From NCBI RefSeq assembly GCF_003149185.1, contig NZ_QGDO01000001.1, positions 1,426,001 through 1,490,000 on the forward strand: DNA of 64,000 bases, in the 5' to 3' direction. The notes below the pieces were generated by a model that saw only the letters and a program-made list of their open reading frames with translations, was not told the DNA's origin and did not search any database. How positions within the stretch are numbered: the first letter of the stretch is position 1; each line of letters begins with the position of its first letter. Below are positions 54,872 to 63,971 of the stretch, in pieces. Source of the stretch: Sediminitomix flava (lineage in GTDB: Bacteria > Bacteroidota > Bacteroidia > Cytophagales > Flammeovirgaceae). A program made the translations under genes and the position numbers.

Positions 54872-54908
54872 AACCGCCTTGTTTCACAAAGAAAACAAGG
54901 CGGTTTTT
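54872..54908. terminator. Bidirectional terminator
   Basis: The perfect 13-bp stem AACCGCCTTGTTT (54872-54884) / AAACAAGGCGGTT (54893-54905), with T-run, lies between the convergent paiB and leucine dehydrogenase genes. Confidence 0.9.
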
Positions 54909-54931
54909 ATATCAAATCAATATGAAATTGA

Positions 54932-55999
54932 TTAGTAAGTCACTTTAACTTTTGCGATATCTTCGATACGCTTCATCGCGATCTCGATAGCTACCTCTTG
55001 TGTATTTTTGTTCTCTGCAGCAGAAGCTTCAAATACCTTCAATGTCTGATCATATACTTTTTCACACTTGTATTGGCTCCAATCTTTAGTCGTACCAATA
55101 ACCTCCGCATAAACGTTGATTACTCCACCACAGTTGATCAAGAAATCTGGCGCATAAAGTATTCCTTTCTCCAAACAAAGGTCTCCGTGTACCTTCTCAT
55201 CTGCCAATTGGTTGTTTGAACATCCAGCAATGATATCACAATTCAAACGCTTAAGTGTATCATTATTTACTGTTGCTCCCAAGGCACATGGAGAATAAAT
55301 ATCTACATTTAGGTCATAAATTTCATCTAAACCTACTGCTTCTACTTTGTAGTCATTTGCAATTTGCTTCAAACGGTCTTCATAGTAATCAGTCACATAG
55401 ATCTTACATCCTTCTTTTTCCAAGAATTCGATCAAATATTTCCCTACGTTACCTGCTCCTTGTACAGATACAGCTTTTCCTTCCAATGAATCTGAACCGT
55501 ATGCTTTTTTAGCAGCAGCTTTCATACCCATATAAGTAGTATACGCTGTAAATGGTGATGGATCACCCAAACCACCTCTAGCCTCTGGAAGACCAGAAAC
55601 ATGCTTTGTTTCTGCAAAAATATGCTCCATATCAGAAGAAGTCATTCCAACATCTTCTGCTGTGATATATTTACCGTTCAAGTTTTTCACAAAACGGCCA
55701 AAAGCACGCATTAAAGCTTCAGTCTTATGCTTTTTAGCATCTCCGATAATTACTGCTTTTCCTCCACCAAGGTTAAGTCCTGCAATCGAGTTTTTGAAAG
55801 TCATTCCTCTCGAAAGACGGAGAGCATCATTAAGCGCTTGTTGTTCATTCTCATACATCCACATACGAGTTCCTCCAAGAGAAGGTCCAAGCACAGTATT
55901 ATGAATACCAATAATCGCCTTTAACCCTGTTTCTTTATCATGACAGTAAACAACTTGCTCATGCCCCATGGCAGAAACCTTATCAAATACTGATTCCAT
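54932..55999 (-). CDS. ldh: Leucine dehydrogenase (Glu/Leu/Phe/Val dehydrogenase family)
   Basis: NAD-dependent branched-chain amino-acid dehydrogenase that deaminates leucine, valine and isoleucine to 2-oxoacids, 355 residues. The two key lysines are Lys69 (GMTFKNSIAG) and Lys81 (LNLGGGKAVI), at nearly the same numbers as in Bacillus leucine dehydrogenase. The GPSLGGTRMW substrate loop and the NAD fold VQGAGNVGKYL are present. It probably feeds branched 2-oxoacids to acyl-CoA synthesis for iso-fatty acids. The gene for a 2-oxoacid dehydrogenase E2 lies 3 kb away. Confidence 0.94.
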   Translation of the reverse strand: MESVFDKVSAMGHEQVVYCHDKETGLKAIIGIHNTVLGPSLGGTRMWMYENEQQALNDALRLSRGMTFKNSIAGLNLGGGKAVIIGDAKKHKTEALMRAFGRFVKNLNGKYITAEDVGMTSSDMEHIFAETKHVSGLPEARGGLGDPSPFTAYTTYMGMKAAAKKAYGSDSLEGKAVSVQGAGNVGKYLIEFLEKEGCKIYVTDYYEDRLKQIANDYKVEAVGLDEIYDLNVDIYSPCALGATVNNDTLKRLNCDIIAGCSNNQLADEKVHGDLCLEKGILYAPDFLINCGGVINVYAEVIGTTKDWSQYKCEKVYDQTLKVFEASAAENKNTQEVAIEIAMKRIEDIAKVKVTY

Positions 56000-56408
56000 T
56001 ATGTATCAAATTATATGTGAGTAATTAGCCGAGTTACAACCGCGCTCAGCATTGTGTTATTTTTAATGTTTAAGATGCAAAAATAGATTATTTCATGAAA
56101 AATCCTCCTCCCATATTTCCTTCCGTACGCATCTTAAAATTATGACATAATTAACCTAATGAATATCTACAAATAATACCCATACAACCCTGTATTTTTG
56201 AAGAAAATAATTTGGGTAATATTGAAAGAATCCGAATTATATAAAAAGTGTAAATTTTACGTAATTTTATTTTTTTAACGTCAAATCATCAGGCTTTTAT
56301 GAACTTTTGAGGTCTTCTATTGCCTATTGTCAAACCATTGAGCAAATTTGTTGTTCTGAAAGGAGGGTATCATTGCCTCCAAAAAGTAAACACGGAAGCT
56401 AAAAGTTC
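56000..56408. other. Divergent intergenic region between leucine dehydrogenase and ABC transporter genes
   Basis: This 409-bp stretch carries a candidate minus-strand promoter near 56078-56085 and an unusual AAAGGAGG-containing hairpin at 56362-56380 before the ABC gene. I see no gene in it. Confidence 0.55.
56078..56085 (-). promoter_or_regulatory. Candidate -7 box of the leucine dehydrogenase gene
   Basis: Read on the minus strand the sequence is TATTTTTG, a perfect TAnnTTTG box, 78 nt before the ATG and identical to the susC -7 box. Confidence 0.5.
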
Positions 56409-58172
56409 ATGTCAGAACAGCACAAGAAACAGAAGAAGAAGTTAGATCGCCACATATTAAAGCGCCTTTTCACTTTTGCCAAGCCATACAAAGTACATTT
56501 TGTAGGCTTAGTCCTTTTAACTGTCGGGTTGGGAGTATTAGCTCCAGTCCGCCCTTTTTTAGTTGAAAAAACGATTGACCAATACATTGTACCAGGAGAT
56601 TTTGAAGGCTTGAACTTCATGCTTATCCTCTTGATTGGACTTACCTTGTTCCAAGCATTGGTACAATTTTCCCATACCTATATCTCAGGTTGGCTAGGGC
56701 AACACGTCATTCGTGATATCAGAGTAAAACTTTATGAGCATATTCTGAAACTCAAACTGTCTTTTTACGATCAGACTCCAATCGGACGTTTGGTTACAAG
56801 AACAGTTTCTGATATCGAGACGCTTTCAGAAGTTTTCTCAAATGGTGTCGCGGCACTTATTGGAGACTTACTTCAGTTATTCTTCATTTTACTTCTGATG
56901 TTCTATACAGATTGGAAACTTACTTTGGTTTGTCTTTCTGTACTTCCAATTCTTTTGTATTCGACATACATTTTCAAAGAGAAAATCAAGTCTTCCTTCC
57001 ACGATGTGCGTACTGCCGTAGCGAACTTAAATACCTTCGTTCAAGAGCATATTACAGGAATGAACATCGTTCAGATTTTCAACAGTGAAAAAAGAGAGCA
57101 AGAGAAGTTTGAACAAATCAACGAAGAGCACAAAAAAGCAAACCTTCGTTCTGTAATGTACTACTCGGTTTACTATCCTGTAGCAGAAGTCATTTCGGCT
57201 AGTAGTACAGGACTTTTGGTTTGGTATGGAGCCAGAGAAGTGCTGAGCGCAGATATTCAAGTGGGTACAATGGTTGCCTTTATCATGTATATTGGTCAGT
57301 TCTTCCGCCCAATCCGAATGATTGCTGACCGTTTCAACACGCTTCAGATGGGTGTAGTAAGTACAGAACGTATTTTTGACTTACTTGATATCAAAGACGC
57401 TGTTCAAAGTGAAGGAAAGCAAAAACCAGAAAAAATAGAAGGACATATCAAATTTGATGAAGTATTCTTTGCATACAATGATGAGAATTATGTACTAAAA
57501 GACATCAACTTTGAAATGCATCCTGGAGATAAAATTGCCTTTGTAGGAGCTACGGGTGCTGGTAAATCTTCAATCATCAATCTACTGAATCGTTTTTATG
57601 AAATTCAGAAAGGACAAATCTTCTTGGACGGAAAAGAGATTCATGAGTATGATTTGAGTTACCTCAGACAACACATCGGAATTGTATTGCAAGATGTATT
57701 CTTATTCTCAGATACCATCAGAAATAACATCACGCTTGGCAATACGGACATCACTGATGAACAAATCATGAAAGCTGCCGAATTGGTTGGAGCAAAAGAT
57801 TTCATCGAGAAATTACCAGGAACATTGAATTATAATGTGATGGAAAGAGGTTCTACACTTTCTGTAGGACAACGTCAGTTGATTTCATTTGTGCGTGCGA
57901 TGGTCTACGATCCTAAAATCTTGATTTTGGACGAAGCTACCTCATCAGTAGATAGTGAAACAGAAGAGTTGATCCAAAGAGCAGTGCATTCTATGATGGA
58001 AGGGCGTACTTCTATTGCGATTGCTCACCGTTTAGCAACTATCAAAGAAGCTGACAAAATTATCGTTTTAGATAAAGGAGAAATCAAAGAAGTTGGTTCT
58101 CATGATGAATTACTTGCCAAAGGCGGTTTCTATGCTCGCCTTTATGAAATTCAGTACAAAGAAGTAGTCTAG
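56409..58172 (+). CDS. ABC exporter, fused permease and ATPase (MsbA-like)
   Basis: Half-transporter of the type IV ABC exporter family, 587 residues, working as a homo- or heterodimer. Six membrane helices (about 30-320) carry the conserved coupling segment SFYDQTPIGRLVTRTVSDIE. The ATPase domain (about 345-585) has Walker A GATGAGKS (380-387), Q-loop VLQDVFLF, signature LSVGQRQL, Walker B ILILDEATSS and the H-loop AIAHRLAT, all intact. MsbA-type members flip lipid A core or export drugs and peptides; the cargo here is unknown. It stands alone and ends at a strong hairpin. Confidence 0.93.
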   Translation: MSEQHKKQKKKLDRHILKRLFTFAKPYKVHFVGLVLLTVGLGVLAPVRPFLVEKTIDQYIVPGDFEGLNFMLILLIGLTLFQALVQFSHTYISGWLGQHVIRDIRVKLYEHILKLKLSFYDQTPIGRLVTRTVSDIETLSEVFSNGVAALIGDLLQLFFILLLMFYTDWKLTLVCLSVLPILLYSTYIFKEKIKSSFHDVRTAVANLNTFVQEHITGMNIVQIFNSEKREQEKFEQINEEHKKANLRSVMYYSVYYPVAEVISASSTGLLVWYGAREVLSADIQVGTMVAFIMYIGQFFRPIRMIADRFNTLQMGVVSTERIFDLLDIKDAVQSEGKQKPEKIEGHIKFDEVFFAYNDENYVLKDINFEMHPGDKIAFVGATGAGKSSIINLLNRFYEIQKGQIFLDGKEIHEYDLSYLRQHIGIVLQDVFLFSDTIRNNITLGNTDITDEQIMKAAELVGAKDFIEKLPGTLNYNVMERGSTLSVGQRQLISFVRAMVYDPKILILDEATSSVDSETEELIQRAVHSMMEGRTSIAIAHRLATIKEADKIIVLDKGEIKEVGSHDELLAKGGFYARLYEIQYKEVV

Positions 58173-58198
58173 AAGACCAGATCTTTAGCATAAATACG

Positions 58199-58231
58199 AA
58201 ATCCCATTCTGATCGCTACAGAATGGGATTT
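58199..58231. terminator. Bidirectional terminator
   Basis: The perfect 13-bp stem AAATCCCATTCTG (58199-58211) / CAGAATGGGATTT (58219-58231) lies between the convergent ABC exporter and HAD phosphatase genes. Confidence 0.88.
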
Positions 58232-58237
58232 TGCATT

Positions 58238-58939
58238 TTAAAGCAAATCGATCAATTGATTCAAATTCTTGATATCTGCCAACAACTCTTCTTCATGATC
58301 TTTTTCATCGGGATTAAAAAAAATAGCCTGAATACCCGCTCCTATCGCTCCTTTAATATCTGCATTCAAGTTATCCCCAATCATAATTGACTCTTCAGCC
58401 TTGGCATTGGCTAAGTTCAAGGCATAATCAAACATACTTTTGTTGGGTTTTGAGAAACCAGAACATTCAGCCGTTACTACACTTTCAAAATATGAATCAA
58501 TATTACTATGACTCATTTTAATGTGTTGTACATCTTGAAAACCATTCGTCAAAATATGAAGCTGGTAATCATCCTTCAAGTATTCTAAAACTTCAATGGT
58601 CCCTTCTATCAAATTTGCCTTTTTAGGACATCTTCTTAAATACTCCTCTCCCATACCAATTGGTGAGTCTGCTGGGTTTGCACCTAATTTTTCAAATACC
58701 AAAGGGAAACGCTGCTCTCTCACATACTTTTTCGTGATTTCTCTATTATCGAGCTGTGCCCAAAGCGAAAAATTAACTTTTCGGAAAGTTTCTACGAAAA
58801 GTTCAACAGGAGCATTCATTCGTTTTTCAAGTTGAAAATCTTTGTAGAGTTCGATTAAAGTCTCTTCCGAGCTCTTTTCGAAGTCCCAAAGTGTATGGTC
58901 AAGATCGAAAAATATATGTTTGAATAAATTACGTTTCAC
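58238..58939 (-). CDS. HAD-family phosphatase, YjjG-like
   Basis: Haloacid-dehalogenase-fold phosphatase of the YjjG (noncanonical pyrimidine nucleotidase) group, which removes phosphate from dUMP, dTMP and modified pyrimidine nucleotides. I use the GTG at 58939 as start (VKRNLFKHIFFDLDHTLWD), giving 234 residues, the usual length. The ATG 34 codons upstream (59041) would add a segment unlike the family. HAD motif I is FFDLDHTLWD, motif II LTNG, the lysine is in SGFSKPNKSMF and motif IV is MIGDNLNADIKGA. Cytoplasmic house-cleaning role (family knowledge). Confidence 0.88.
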   Translation of the reverse strand: MKRNLFKHIFFDLDHTLWDFEKSSEETLIELYKDFQLEKRMNAPVELFVETFRKVNFSLWAQLDNREITKKYVREQRFPLVFEKLGANPADSPIGMGEEYLRRCPKKANLIEGTIEVLEYLKDDYQLHILTNGFQDVQHIKMSHSNIDSYFESVVTAECSGFSKPNKSMFDYALNLANAKAEESIMIGDNLNADIKGAIGAGIQAIFFNPDEKDHEEELLADIKNLNQLIDLL

Positions 58940-59189
58940 AAAATTTAAAATTAGAGTTCTTAAATATTCGCAATAAATTAATGTAGTAAAAAGATTTTGA
59001 TCAATAGAATTTGGATACTTAAAGATAGTTATTATCGTCATGAAGTGTAAAAAAGTGCATGTAATTAATTGGATTTGCGGTTACTTCTTTTTTACATTCG
59101 CTATAATGGGCAACCAATTTTTCATGCCACATCTTATTATAACACAATAGATTATCCAGTTAAAGGACTAAAATATAAAATATTATCAT

Positions 59190-60515
59190 ATGGGACTTGT
59201 TGAGATGGTAATGCCAAAAATGGGAGAAAGTATTATGGAAGGTACAATTCTCTCATGGTTAAAAGAAATCGGCGACACAATTGAGCAAGACGAGCCAGTA
59301 CTTGAAGTAGCAACAGACAAAGTTGATACTGAAGTACCTGCCTTAGAAGATGGTGTCTTAAAAGAGATCTTAGTTAAAGAAGGAGATGTAGTAGCTGTTG
59401 GTAGTCCAATCGCAATTATTGAAGTAGAAGGCGCTGGAGAAACTGCTGCTCCAACAACGACAACTTCAGAAGCTCCCAAAGAAGAAAAAGTTGTAGCAGA
59501 AGCTACTCCTGTAAGCCCTGAAGCCACTAATACTACCCCACTAGCTGAAGGTCAGAATAATGGTTTTTATTCTCCATTAGTAAAAAATATAGCTAAAACT
59601 GAAAATATTGCTGTAGATGAACTGTCTAGAATTCCGGGTACAGGAAAAGAAGGACGTCTGACAAAAGATGATATTTTAGCATACTTAGAAAACCGTTCGG
59701 CTGCTCCTGCAGCAGTTTCTACACCTGTTGCTGAAGCTCCAAAAGCAGCTCCTGCTCAAGCACCAAAACCATCTGCTCCTGTTACTCCAGTTTCATCTGT
59801 AAGTGGAGAGCATGAAATCATTCAGATGGATCGTATGCGTAAGATGATTGCAGAGCGTATGGTTGAATCTAAACATACTTCACCGCACGTTACATCATTC
59901 GTTGAAGCAGATATGACCAATTTGGTAAACTGGAGAAATCAGTGGAAAAATGTATTCAAACAACGCGAAGGCAGTAACCTTACATTTACGCCATTGTTGA
60001 TTCACGCCATCGCAAAAGCATTGAAAGACTTCCCAATGATGAACGTTTCTGTTGAAGGAGATAAAATCATTAAGAAGAAAGATGTAAACATTGGTATGGC
60101 TGTAGCATTGCCTAGCGGTAACTTGATCGTACCAGTTATTCACAATGCAGATCATTATAGTCTTTCTGGCTTGACATTGAAAGTAAATGACCTTGTAAAA
60201 AGAGCTCGTGAGAATAAACTTACGGCAGATGATCTTCAAGGCGGTACTTACACTATGTCTAACATCGGATCATTTGGTAACATTGCAGGAACACCAATCA
60301 TCATGCAACCGCAAGTAGGTATCATGGCATTTGGTTCTATCGATAAAAAACCTGCTGTAGTAGAAACTCCTCAAGGAGACTTCATCGGAATCCGTCATAT
60401 GTGTATCCTTTCTCACTCTTATGATCACAGAGTTGTAGATGGTGCTTTAGGAGGAATGTTTGTTCGCAAGGTTGGAGACTACCTAGAGCAATGGTCAATG
60501 GATACTACAGTTTAG
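59190..60515 (+). CDS. Dihydrolipoamide acyltransferase (E2 of a 2-oxoacid dehydrogenase)
   Basis: Core E2 subunit moving acyl groups from lipoamide to CoA, 441 residues. Lipoyl domain (about 2-77) with lipoyl-lysine Lys44 in TDKVDTEV. An alanine/proline-rich linker and the peripheral-subunit-binding domain (about 125-165, VDELSRIPGTGKEGRLTKDDI) follow. The catalytic domain (about 205-440) ends with His413 in SHSYDHRVVDG. The sequence fits branched-chain 2-oxoacid dehydrogenase E2 (BkdB-like) at least as well as pyruvate E2. E1 and E3 genes are not in the window. The lone leucine dehydrogenase 3 kb away fits a branched-chain role. Confidence 0.92.
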   Translation: MGLVEMVMPKMGESIMEGTILSWLKEIGDTIEQDEPVLEVATDKVDTEVPALEDGVLKEILVKEGDVVAVGSPIAIIEVEGAGETAAPTTTTSEAPKEEKVVAEATPVSPEATNTTPLAEGQNNGFYSPLVKNIAKTENIAVDELSRIPGTGKEGRLTKDDILAYLENRSAAPAAVSTPVAEAPKAAPAQAPKPSAPVTPVSSVSGEHEIIQMDRMRKMIAERMVESKHTSPHVTSFVEADMTNLVNWRNQWKNVFKQREGSNLTFTPLLIHAIAKALKDFPMMNVSVEGDKIIKKKDVNIGMAVALPSGNLIVPVIHNADHYSLSGLTLKVNDLVKRARENKLTADDLQGGTYTMSNIGSFGNIAGTPIIMQPQVGIMAFGSIDKKPAVVETPQGDFIGIRHMCILSHSYDHRVVDGALGGMFVRKVGDYLEQWSMDTTV

Positions 60516-60544
60516 TTTATCCTTTCTCACTCTAAGAGTTTAAG

Positions 60545-60576
60545 AACTGCTTCAAGAAATTGGAGCAGTTTTTTTT
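60545..60576 (+). terminator. Rho-independent terminator
   Basis: The stem AACTGCTTC (60545-60553) / GGAGCAGTT (60562-60570) with one wobble is followed by six more T. It ends the E2 gene. Confidence 0.85.
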
Positions 60577-60634
60577 TAGCCCCAATCAAAACCTAATTTT
60601 ACTTTTTTACACCCTTTTTTGTTAACCTAATACC

Positions 60635-61627
60635 ATGAGTATAGAGAAATCCCTCGTTATTGAATTACCCGAAGGTCCGCTTGTAAAAAATGAACAAATA
60701 TTTGAGGAGATCTTTCAGGGGAAAGTCTCCAATGGCATACTGGAGTTTGACAATTCCTTTGGAAAAGGAAAAATCGTACATCACACTTTAGATAAAGGAC
60801 TTGAGGTCACTTTCTTTTCTGTTAACTTCAAACGTGCTATCAGTCTAAAACGAACAGAACAAGATGCAGAGGATAGTCTCAAAGTTGTAGTTTTGCTCCC
60901 ATCTGATTCAGATCAAGTGGTATCTACCAAAGGTACATTTTACCGATCGGGCGTTTTACTCACCTACTCGGGCTTAGATCATTTCATAAATATTCCGAAA
61001 GGAGAATGTACTTGGTTTACCTATTATTATTCTATTGATAAGTTGAGAAAAGGAGTTCAAAATGACGCAACTCGTACTTGGTTAAAATTCATTGATGAAC
61101 ACCCCTATGCACTACTTTTTGAACAGATAAAATCTCCGATAGAGAATCTAATCAAAGAATTCTTGGATTATCTAGATGACAATCGAATGCTTTTTAGGCT
61201 CATGCAAAAAAGTCTATCCGTTCAAATTTTCATTCTGATTGCTAAATATTTCAATGATCGGATCAAAGACGATAATGATATCAAGCCTATAAATTCTACG
61301 GACTTGCATTCCTTATTTAAAGTGAAAGCAAAACTAGAGAATTCAATAATGGATGGAGCTCCTAGTATCAGTCACCTTGCAGAAGAAGTAAATATGAGTC
61401 CTCGTAAACTACAACGTATCTTCAATCAAACTTTTGGAACTTCTCCTTCATTATATTTTCAATCATACAGAATGGAAGAAGCCTTGCGTCTCATTCGAAA
61501 GAAGAAATACAACCTCACAGAAATCGCATTTATGCTTGGTTTCTCTAGCCTTGGACATTTCTCCTCTATGTTCAAGAAGTATCACAAAATCACACCAAAA
61601 CAATACGAGCAACTTAATATTGATTAA
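60635..61627 (+). CDS. AraC-family transcriptional regulator
   Basis: 330-residue regulator with a C-terminal AraC-type DNA-binding domain (about 235-325): SISHLAEEVNMSPRKLQRIFNQ for the first HTH and YNLTEIAFMLGFSSLGHFSSMF for the second. The N-terminal 200 residues have no clear cupin motif and are of unknown ligand specificity; they may bind an acyl or aromatic effector. It starts about 120 bp after the E2 gene, behind a terminator, so it is transcribed alone. Target genes are unknown. Confidence 0.9.
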   Translation: MSIEKSLVIELPEGPLVKNEQIFEEIFQGKVSNGILEFDNSFGKGKIVHHTLDKGLEVTFFSVNFKRAISLKRTEQDAEDSLKVVVLLPSDSDQVVSTKGTFYRSGVLLTYSGLDHFINIPKGECTWFTYYYSIDKLRKGVQNDATRTWLKFIDEHPYALLFEQIKSPIENLIKEFLDYLDDNRMLFRLMQKSLSVQIFILIAKYFNDRIKDDNDIKPINSTDLHSLFKVKAKLENSIMDGAPSISHLAEEVNMSPRKLQRIFNQTFGTSPSLYFQSYRMEEALRLIRKKKYNLTEIAFMLGFSSLGHFSSMFKKYHKITPKQYEQLNID

Positions 61628-61896
61628 GCTTTACAAGCATTTAGGACACCTTAAAATGTAACTAACTGCTAATGTGCACATAAACAATCCGATTTGTCCG
61701 ATTTCCATAACGAGCTGTCCGAAATTTGTAAATAATAACGAGAAAATCCCGCCATATTTGCAATGCAGAAATCAAAAAAGCTAAAACATCTCAGATGTAA
61801 CTTATAATAGGCATCTGTGAACAAGATTAGTAAATGTGAATATTGTGCGGTGTATTAGTTTGTCTACTAATACAATAATAGGTAAGTAATAAGGTG
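61628..61896. other. Intergenic region after the AraC gene
   Basis: With the adjoining hairpin, this makes a 307-bp gap between convergent genes. No gene or repeat family is recognisable. Confidence 0.4.
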
Positions 61897-61931
61897 AAAA
61901 TCCCATTCAGCATCTGAATGGGATTTTTTTT
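61897..61931. terminator. Bidirectional terminator
   Basis: The perfect 14-bp stem AAAATCCCATTCAG (61897-61910) / CTGAATGGGATTTT (61914-61927), with a 3-nt loop and T-run, lies between the convergent AraC and hydrolase genes. Confidence 0.92.
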
Positions 61932-61934
61932 GTA

Positions 61935-62705
61935 TCATTTATAAATCTTTTGAGCAAAAGAAAGTAAATCTTCAGCAGTTTTCTGAGGTGCTTCAAGCAT
62001 TCCCATATGCCCTACATCCTGATAAAAATGTACCGTATTGTTTTTGGCCAAATGACACTGCTTTAAAGAGTCATCTAAAGAAACAGCTTGATCTTCATTT
62101 CCTATCAAGAATTGAATTGGTATATCTGTTTGTTTTAACCATTCAGTCGAATCATCTCTATCTCTCATTGCAAGCATCGTTTGCTGTGCAGCTTCAAGCG
62201 CTGTTTCTGAACTATTCTTAATGGTCTGATTGATCAAATACTCCTTTTCTTTCTTTGTTTTTGTACTAAACAAACCTCTAAACATAGAAGTGGTAAACTT
62301 TTCTACTCCTTCATCTGCTAAAAATTGGACAGCTTTAGTTCTCGTATTTTTCTTCTCATCACCATCTTCAAAAACGGTAGAATGAAAAAGTGTTAGCCCT
62401 GCAACTTTTTCGGGATATTGTTGAGCAAAAGAAAGACTCACATAGCCTCCTAGAGAATGTCCGATAATGTGTATCTTTGAAATATCTAATTGATCTATAG
62501 TATTTTTTATAGAATTAGCCATTCCTGATATTGTCGTTTTTTCTAACATCGGACTACGGCCAAACCCAGGGAGATCAATAGCTATAACCCTGAATTCATC
62601 GGACAAATAAGGTATTATATCATCCCAAATATCTGCTGTTTCACAAAATCCATGAACAAGCAATATTGTATTTGTCCCTTTTTCGGTGTCTTTAAGCGAA
62701 AGCAT
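61935..62705 (-). CDS. Alpha/beta hydrolase
   Basis: Cytoplasmic alpha/beta hydrolase. I start at the ATG at 62705 (MLSLKDTEKGTN), because the upstream ATG at 62771 adds 22 basic residues unlike the family. Seen: ILLVHGFCETADIW, the nucleophile serine in IIGHSLGGYVSL, an acid in LIGNEDQAVSL and the late histidine in VGHMGMLEAP. It gives 256 residues. The order of motifs fits the BioH/haloperoxidase-like group. Substrate unknown. Convergent with the AraC gene. Confidence 0.87.
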   Translation of the reverse strand: MLSLKDTEKGTNTILLVHGFCETADIWDDIIPYLSDEFRVIAIDLPGFGRSPMLEKTTISGMANSIKNTIDQLDISKIHIIGHSLGGYVSLSFAQQYPEKVAGLTLFHSTVFEDGDEKKNTRTKAVQFLADEGVEKFTTSMFRGLFSTKTKKEKEYLINQTIKNSSETALEAAQQTMLAMRDRDDSTEWLKQTDIPIQFLIGNEDQAVSLDDSLKQCHLAKNNTVHFYQDVGHMGMLEAPQKTAEDLLSFAQKIYK

Positions 62706-62885
62706 ATAAAAAGATTTACAAATTTGACGAATTGATGCAACCTCTAAGTGAAAGAGGCATCTTTTGTACAAAATGAGATGAAACGAAGATGATTATTTTT
62801 TTGAAAATAATTCAAATTTAATCGAAAACTAAGCAATCATCTTCCATAAAGTTTAGCAATAAATACCATATAAAACCAAATAGAT

Positions 62886-63971
62886 ATGTTTAGAAGAAGT
62901 ATACAACGAGTCTTTATTTTTATTACTCTTTTGATTTCCTCTTTAACGGTTTCGGCTCAAGAATTTAATACAGATTCTGTAAAAGTAATTTTTGCTGATG
63001 GAGCAACTTTGAGTTTCCAATCAAAATCAGGAGAGAAATTAGAATACAGTGATATCATAGAAGTTCTTATAGGTATAGAAACTTTAGCTGACTCAGCTGA
63101 CCGCTACAACGGCTTCTACCAATTGGATAAATCATGGGGTAAATTGACCGTAGATACTAGAGTTGGACGTGATTTTTCTTCAGAACCAAAAGTAGTTACA
63201 AACTCTTCAAAAGAATCTGATTTCTGGAATAAATGGGACAACGACTGGGATAGCGATTGGGAAGAGTCTGAAACAATCAATGTGAAAGGTGACGACGGTA
63301 TCTCAATCAACTTTGGACATAGTAACAACGACGGTCAGAAGAAGACCAAAAGACGTACTAGATCATATTGGAACATGGATTTAGGTTTGAATACATACGT
63401 CGAAAATGGTGAAATACCAGGAAATGTCCCTTACAGACTCGATCCTCTTGGTTCAAGATATGTAGCCTTCTCTCATAACTGGAGAACTCAGATTGGTAAC
63501 TTAGATAAATCTCCATTCTTCATTAAATATGGTTTATCAATTTCTTGGAACAATTATATGTTCGAAGACGATGTACTCTTAAGTGTTGAAGGTGAAGAAG
63601 TAGTTTTTGGAGAAGTTCCTTCAGATTGGTCTTCGGTGAAAAAGAATAAACTTGCTGTCGCAAATATTGGCATTCCGATCATGCTTCAGATTGGTAGAGA
63701 TAAAGGTTCATTCCAATTCGGTATTGGAGGTTATGCAAACTATAGAATCGATAGCTGGCAAAAACACAAATTCACTAGAGACGGTGACACGGAAAAAGAG
63801 AAAGACCATGATCCATTCAATATCCAAGATTTCCGTTATGGTTTAAGTACTGAAATTGGTATTCCGAAAGCTGGATTCAAAATTTTCGCCAATTATGAGC
63901 TTTCTCCATTATTCAGATATACAGATACAAACCCTGAGTTAAATACAATCATGTTTGGTATAAGATTCTAA
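62886..63971 (+). CDS. Outer-membrane beta-barrel protein with a W/D-rich segment
   Basis: 361-residue protein with a signal peptide (about 1-24, ending VSAQ). A 100-residue N-terminal region precedes an unusual segment rich in Trp and Asp (KWDNDWDSDWEESE, around residues 115-130). The rest resembles PorT-type outer-membrane barrels: alternating strands (GSRYVAFSHNWRTQIG, FFIKYGLSISWNNY, GSFQFGIGGYANYRI) and a final LNTIMFGIRF ending in Phe. Role unknown, perhaps structural. The gene ends 29 bp before the window edge. Confidence 0.83.
   Translation: MFRRSIQRVFIFITLLISSLTVSAQEFNTDSVKVIFADGATLSFQSKSGEKLEYSDIIEVLIGIETLADSADRYNGFYQLDKSWGKLTVDTRVGRDFSSEPKVVTNSSKESDFWNKWDNDWDSDWEESETINVKGDDGISINFGHSNNDGQKKTKRRTRSYWNMDLGLNTYVENGEIPGNVPYRLDPLGSRYVAFSHNWRTQIGNLDKSPFFIKYGLSISWNNYMFEDDVLLSVEGEEVVFGEVPSDWSSVKKNKLAVANIGIPIMLQIGRDKGSFQFGIGGYANYRIDSWQKHKFTRDGDTEKEKDHDPFNIQDFRYGLSTEIGIPKAGFKIFANYELSPLFRYTDTNPELNTIMFGIRF

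Noticed and set aside
59895-60239. Minus-strand open frame of 114 codons inside the E2 gene
   Set aside because: Antisense to the conserved catalytic domain; a reading shadow.
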